Positions 52,807 through 56,314 of a DNA stretch of 56,314 bases are shown here, piece after piece. The stretch comes from Rhodanobacteraceae bacterium (GTDB lineage Bacteria > Pseudomonadota > Gammaproteobacteria > Xanthomonadales > Rhodanobacteraceae). Both the position numbers and the translations under genes were made by a program. The DNA lies in contig JAJPHA010000028.1 of assembly GCA_021325475.1 (NCBI GenBank), forward strand, positions 1 to 56,314, written 5' to 3'. The notes beneath the pieces were generated by a model. It was given only the letters and a program-made list of their open reading frames with translations. It ran no database searches and had not been told where the DNA came from. The first letter of the stretch is position 1. Each line of letters starts with the position of its first letter.

Positions 52807-54357
52807 TCAGCGTGCGCCGCAGTCGTGCAGGAACGCGAGCACGTCCTCGCCCCATGCCGCCGGATCGGCGAAGAAGCCGGCGTGGCCCTGCGCCGGCTCG
52901 CCGGCGGCACCGTGCGCGGGAAACAGTCGGTGGCGATTCGGCGCGCCCTTGGCATCGAGGCGCGGGCCGAGCACTTCGCTCGGGCCGGTGCTGTAGTCGT
53001 TCGCGGCTTGCAGCAGGAAGATCGGCGCGTGGGCGGCGTCGATCGCGCGGCCGAGGCGCTCGGCCCAGTGCGGATTGCTCCACGCCTCGGCCGCGGGCGC
53101 CATGGCGACCACGCAGTGGACGCCGAGATGCTCGCGCGCGTCGCGCTCGGCCGTGAGCAGCGCCTGGACCGCGCCGGCCGAGCCGCCGGCGACGACGATG
53201 CGCGTGCGATCCACGTAGGGCTGGCGCGCGATCCAGCGAACGGCGGCGATCACGTCGTCGTTGGCGCGCTCGTGCAGGGCGATGAGTTCGCGGAAACCGG
53301 CCGCCGATTGCGGCTCGACGATGCGCTGCTGTTCGTCGCCGATCCACGGCCCCGGATTCGGGCCGTGTCCGGACCGCAGCGGCGCGAACAGGACGAAGCC
53401 GTGCGGCACCCAGAACTGCGCCAGCCGCGCGCCCGGCGGCGGATCGTGCTCGCTGCCGTGATTCCACAAGTATACCGGGAACGGCCCGTCGCCCGGCGGC
53501 TTGTAGAGGAGGCCGATCAGCTCGCGGCCCTGACTCGGGTATTGCACGATGTCGCCCTTCATGCCGCCGCCGCGCTCGGCTTCGGCGCCGAACCGCAGGC
53601 TGCGGAAGAAGTCGATCGTGAGCTCCGCCGCCTGCGGCGGATAGACGTGGCCGCCGGGATGCACCACGACCTTGACCTCGGCCTCGCCGCCGCGGTACAG
53701 CCGGCAGCCCTCGCCGCAGGCTTCGCCCGTCGCGCTCGCGCCGGCGGCGCGGCGTTCCTCGGCGATGGTCGCCTCGACTTCGGCCAGTGGAAAGCGTGCG
53801 TCCTGCGCGCCGGCGACGTGCACCACCGGCTTGGCCAGCGGCAGTCGCGCCGGCGGTTCGAGCGCGCCGGCGACGATGCCGAAACCGGCGAAGGTCTCGC
53901 CGCGTTCGCGCCACAGCCGCAGCGCAAACGCCGCGCCATTGGAAAAGCCGGTGGCGAAGATGCGCCGCTCGTCGATGCGGTAGTCGCGGCGCAGTGTGCG
54001 CAGCAGCGCATCGACGAACTTGAGATCGCGGTCGTCCGCGCCGTGCACCTGCCAGCCCGGCTTCCGCCCGGCCGGATCGCCCTTGCTCGGCGTCGGCAGG
54101 CCCTGCGGATAGACGACGATCGCCTGCGGCCAGCGGCTGTGCAGTTCGCTGAGCTTGGCGAAGGCGCGCATGTTCGCGCCGTGACCGTGGAAGGCGAGCA
54201 CGAGCGGGCGCGGTTCCGCGGTCGCCGCGGCCGGTTCGAACACCAGCGCCTCGCGCGTCATGCCATCGACCGGGATGGCAAGCACCCGCGGCGCCGCGCT
54301 CGCGGCGGCGGCGAACGCGAACAGCAGACACGACAACACGGCGTGGATCGCGCGCAT
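52807..54357 (-). CDS. Exported double alpha/beta hydrolase (esterase + DLH-like)
   Basis: A 516-residue protein with a signal peptide (LSCLLFAFAAAASA) and two complete hydrolase domains. The first (about 22-265) resembles the PHB-depolymerase/LpqC esterases: LAFHGHGANM, elbow GFSNG (Ser139), Asp in AGAQDARFP, His in HPGGHVYPP. The second (about 275-516) resembles dienelactone-hydrolase-like peptidases/esterases: YLWNHGSEHDPPPG, elbow AGGSAG (Ser393), Asp in QAANDYSTG, His in QGHAGFF. Both triads look intact. It lies inside the ccm group, 72 bp after ccmE. No link to cytochrome maturation is known to me. An AAGTATAC islet is at 53468-53475. Confidence 0.78.
   Translation of the reverse strand: MRAIHAVLSCLLFAFAAAASAAPRVLAIPVDGMTREALVFEPAAATAEPRPLVLAFHGHGANMRAFAKLSELHSRWPQAIVVYPQGLPTPSKGDPAGRKPGWQVHGADDRDLKFVDALLRTLRRDYRIDERRIFATGFSNGAAFALRLWRERGETFAGFGIVAGALEPPARLPLAKPVVHVAGAQDARFPLAEVEATIAEERRAAGASATGEACGEGCRLYRGGEAEVKVVVHPGGHVYPPQAAELTIDFFRSLRFGAEAERGGGMKGDIVQYPSQGRELIGLLYKPPGDGPFPVYLWNHGSEHDPPPGARLAQFWVPHGFVLFAPLRSGHGPNPGPWIGDEQQRIVEPQSAAGFRELIALHERANDDVIAAVRWIARQPYVDRTRIVVAGGSAGAVQALLTAERDAREHLGVHCVVAMAPAAEAWSNPHWAERLGRAIDAAHAPIFLLQAANDYSTGPSEVLGPRLDAKGAPNRHRLFPAHGAAGEPAQGHAGFFADPAAWGEDVLAFLHDCGAR
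53468..53475 (+). repeat. AAGTATAC islet in the double hydrolase gene
   Basis: Part of ATTCCACAAGTATACCGG. On the coding (minus) strand it reads CCG GTA TAC TTG TGG AAT, giving Pro-Val-Tyr-Leu-Trp-Asn. Confidence 0.6.
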
Positions 54358-54429
54358 ACGGCGGTCTTCGGTTGTGTCGGCTGCGCGACGATACACCAGC
54401 CGCGGCGGCGGCGACACCGGCGCCGCGTC

Positions 54430-54876
54430 TCAGCGGGCCGAGTGCGCCTGCGCCGCCTTGGCTTTGGCGATCGCGTCGGCGACTTCCTTCGGCATGTAGG
54501 TCTCGTCGTGCTTGGCGAGTACCTCACGCGCGACGAAGCGGCCGTGGTCGAGCCGTCCGGTGGCGACGATGCTCTGGCCCTCGCGGAACAGGTCGGGCAG
54601 GATGCCGGTGTATTCGACCGGCAGCTCGTGGAACCGATCGGTGACGACGAACGCGACCTTGAGCGAATCCGGCGCGCGCTGCAGCGAATGCTCGAGCACC
54701 ACGCCGCCGAGACGGAAGCTCGCCCCGGCCGGCGCCTTGCCGGCGAGCACCTCGCTCGGCGAATACAGATAGGTCTGGTACTTGCCGAGCGCGAACACGG
54801 TCAGCGTCGCGGCCGCGGCAACGGCGAGCAGGACCAGGCCCACGGCGATCAGGCGGCGTTTGCGGGTCGGGGTCAT
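54430..54876 (-). CDS. ccmE: Heme chaperone CcmE
   Basis: A 148-residue periplasmic heme carrier anchored by one N-terminal helix ([20 protein letters not shown]). It has the OB-fold body ([32 protein letters not shown]) and the heme-binding His in [13 protein letters not shown], with the downstream Tyr. The Ala/Lys-rich tail is usual. It overlaps ccmD by 4 bp (ATGA). The next gene downstream is not ccmF but an unrelated hydrolase. Confidence 0.95.
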   Translation of the reverse strand: MTPTRKRRLIAVGLVLLAVAAAATLTVFALGKYQTYLYSPSEVLAGKAPAGASFRLGGVVLEHSLQRAPDSLKVAFVVTDRFHELPVEYTGILPDLFREGQSIVATGRLDHGRFVAREVLAKHDETYMPKEVADAIAKAKAAQAHSAR

Positions 54877-55058
54877 GACGGATTCCCGGTTCGCGCGCCG
54901 CGCGCCGCCTCGCGGCGCAGGCGGCCACGCAGCGCGGCCAGCGTCTGCCGGCGCGCGAGCAGCGGCGCCAGCGCGTCGGCGAGCAGCACGACGACGAACA
55001 CCGCATAGGCCGACCAGACGTAGCCGGCGTAGCCGTGCATCCGCAGGAACTCAGCCAT
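54873..55058 (-). CDS. ccmD: Heme exporter protein CcmD
   Basis: A 61-residue single-helix membrane protein ([20 protein letters not shown]) with a positively charged cytoplasmic tail, the standard CcmD layout. It helps release holo-CcmE from CcmABC. It overlaps ccmC by 8 bp and ccmE by 4 bp. Confidence 0.92.
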   Translation of the reverse strand: MAEFLRMHGYAGYVWSAYAVFVVVLLADALAPLLARRQTLAALRGRLRREAARGARTGNPS

Positions 55059-55815
55059 GCGCCGGCTCCGTCGCGGGCGCCACGAGCGCGCGCACCCAGG
55101 CCTTGCCGGATTCGAGCGCGAGCAGCGCCGCGCGGGTGCGCGCCAGGACGCTGGCGAAAAAGTATACGTGGGTGGCGAACGCGAGCACGAGCAGCGGCCA
55201 GAGCATGCGGGCGTCGATCTTCGATTCGCCGAGCAGATTCACCGTCTGCGCCTGGTGCAGCGTGTTCCACCACACCACCGAATAATGGATGATCGGCAGG
55301 TTGACCACGCCGACCAGGGCGAGGAACGCGGCGGCGCGCGCCGCCTGGCGCAGGTCCTCGATCGCCTGGTGGAGGCCGATCACGCCGAAGTACAGGAACA
55401 GCAGCACGAGTTCGGAGGTCAAGCGCGCATCCCAGGTCCACCACGTGCCCCAGGTCGGCTTGCCCCAGATCGAACCGGTGACCAGGGTGACGAAGGTGAA
55501 CGCGGCGCCGATCGGCGCGCTCGCCATCGCCAGCAGTTCCGCCAGCTTGATCCGCCACACCAGCGCGACGAAGCCGTTGCCGGCCATGAACGCATAGGCG
55601 AACAGACTCATCCACGCGCACGGCACGTGCACGTACAGGATGCGGAACGAATCGCCCTGCTGATAGTCCGCCGGCGCGATCACCAGGCCGCCGTAGAAGC
55701 CGATCGCGCCGGTGAGCAGCGCGAGCGCGTAGAGCCACGGCAGCCAGCGCCCGGCGAAGCGATAGAAGTACGGCGGCGAGCCGAGCCGGTGGAACCAGAG
55801 GACCAGACGGTTCAT
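55051..55815 (-). CDS. ccmC: Heme transporter CcmC
   Basis: A 254-residue six-helix membrane protein that loads heme on CcmE. It carries the tryptophan-rich motif WGKPTWGTWWTWDARLTSEL and the two conserved His regions (ILYVHVPCAWMS and LPIIHYSVVWWNTLHQ). The start gives MNRLVLWFHRLGSPPYFY, typical for the family. It is 86 bp downstream of ccmB. An AAGTATAC islet at 55160-55167 encodes His-Val-Tyr-Phe-Phe in the last helix. Confidence 0.95.
   Translation of the reverse strand: MNRLVLWFHRLGSPPYFYRFAGRWLPWLYALALLTGAIGFYGGLVIAPADYQQGDSFRILYVHVPCAWMSLFAYAFMAGNGFVALVWRIKLAELLAMASAPIGAAFTFVTLVTGSIWGKPTWGTWWTWDARLTSELVLLFLYFGVIGLHQAIEDLRQAARAAAFLALVGVVNLPIIHYSVVWWNTLHQAQTVNLLGESKIDARMLWPLLVLAFATHVYFFASVLARTRAALLALESGKAWVRALVAPATEPAHG
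55160..55167 (+). repeat. AAGTATAC islet in ccmC
   Basis: Part of GCGAAAAAGTATACGTGG. On the coding (minus) strand it reads CAC GTA TAC TTT TTC GCC. Confidence 0.6.
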
Positions 55816-55901
55816 CGCACTACGGACCGGCAGGGGCGACGTCGCCAAGCGGGCGACGGGGATGGCGAATCATCGGATTGCGAGCAACGGCGTGCACGGA
55901 C

Positions 55902-56314
55902 TTAAGTCAACGAAATCTTGAGTGCTGCCGCCGCGGCGAGCGGCGCCAGCACCAGGGTCAGCGCCAGCCACGCGCCGAGCAGAAGCAACGGCGCGGCGTA
56001 GGGCAGGCCCGCCTGCGCCGCGTTGCAGGCGCCGGCGCCGAAGATCAGCACCGGCACGATGAGCGGCAGCACCAGCAGGGTGAGCAGCATACCAGAGCGG
56101 CGCATGCCCATCGTCAGCGCGACGCACACCGCGCCGATCAGACTGAGCAGCGGCGTGGCGAGCGCGAGCGCGCCGAGCAGCACCGGCAGCACCGGCGCCG
56201 GCAGGTGCAGCAACTGCGCGGCGAGCGGCGCGATCAGCAGCAGCGGCAGCGCGGTGGTGAGCCAGTGCGCGGCGACCTTGCAGGCGAGCAGCAGCGACAG
56301 CGGATGCGGCGACA
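55902..56314 (-). CDS. ccmB: Heme exporter protein CcmB (5' end beyond the window)
   Basis: The C-terminal part, about 136 residues, of the CcmB membrane subunit of the CcmAB ATPase. Visible features are SPHPLSLLLACKVAAHWL at the cut edge, PLLSLIGAVCVALTMGMRRSG, and LLVLPLIVPVLIFGAGAC, the family's conserved proline-rich helix. The N-terminal part and ccmA would lie just outside the window. The 86-bp gap to ccmC shows nothing notable. Confidence 0.9.
   Translation of the reverse strand, partial: SPHPLSLLLACKVAAHWLTTALPLLLIAPLAAQLLHLPAPVLPVLLGALALATPLLSLIGAVCVALTMGMRRSGMLLTLLVLPLIVPVLIFGAGACNAAQAGLPYAAPLLLLGAWLALTLVLAPLAAAAALKISLT

Overview
The window is very GC-rich (about 70% by eye) and gene-dense, with strongly GC-ending codons. 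It looks like a gammaproteobacterial chromosome, most likely Lysobacterales/Xanthomonadales. Reasons: the mltD | yafS-like, rnhA, dnaQ order; a pilH-type regulator; a MetX resembling the Xanthomonadaceae O-succinyltransferases; HutF-type histidine degradation; a HiPIP; and intergenic hairpin and heptad repeats of a kind I associate with that order. No phage, integrase, insertion sequence, CRISPR array or plasmid gene is visible. The placement is inference.

Layout. 0.2-4.7 kb: fabI and mltD on the minus strand, then yafS-like methyltransferase, rnhA and dnaQ on the plus strand. 4.7-13.6 kb: an exported five-heme cytochrome, a membrane Ser/Thr kinase facing a PP2C phosphatase, an autotransporter with Ig-like repeats, and, divergent from it, an exported caspase-like protein with Sel1 repeats and a long coiled coil. 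This is the most system-like stretch. 13.6-21.2 kb: helical unknown, mtnA-gtrA, gyrA, peroxiredoxin, hsp20 behind a good sigma-32 promoter, cbpA-type DnaJ, pilH. 21.5-28.2 kb: sucA-sucB-lpdA operon with acuI behind it; a 113-bp element with perfect inverted ends lies between sucB and lpdA.

28.3-38.2 kb: lipoprotein phosphodiesterase, an MFS transporter broken by one in-frame TAG, a cNMP-binding/DUF1003 protein, a c-type cytochrome, a TonB-dependent receptor divergent from a MerC-like protein with Zur-box-like sites between them, a CDF metal exporter, a patatin-like lipase, and ribosomal protein THX with an Ala/Lys/Pro tail. 38.2-48 kb: hutI and hutF (divergent), aldo/keto reductase, a second lipoprotein phosphodiesterase, a YpfJ-type metallopeptidase, an exported unknown, tRNA-Leu(CAA), a 53-residue membrane protein, cysteine dioxygenase, metX, and a TrmB-like methyltransferase. 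48-56.3 kb: the cytochrome c maturation genes in the order ccmB (cut by the window end), C, D, E, [double hydrolase, HiPIP], F, G, H, I, all minus strand.

How the genes fit together. The ccm genes would attach heme to the two exported c-type cytochromes in the window and to others elsewhere. sucA-sucB-lpdA supply 2-oxoglutarate dehydrogenase. hutI and hutF perform consecutive late steps of histidine breakdown. The receptor, MerC-like protein and CDF exporter suggest metal, probably zinc, homeostasis.

A genome-style feature stands out: short A/T-rich islets sit inside otherwise GC-rich genes. There several neighbouring codons switch to A/T-ending forms, and the octamer AAGTATAC recurs at least five times.
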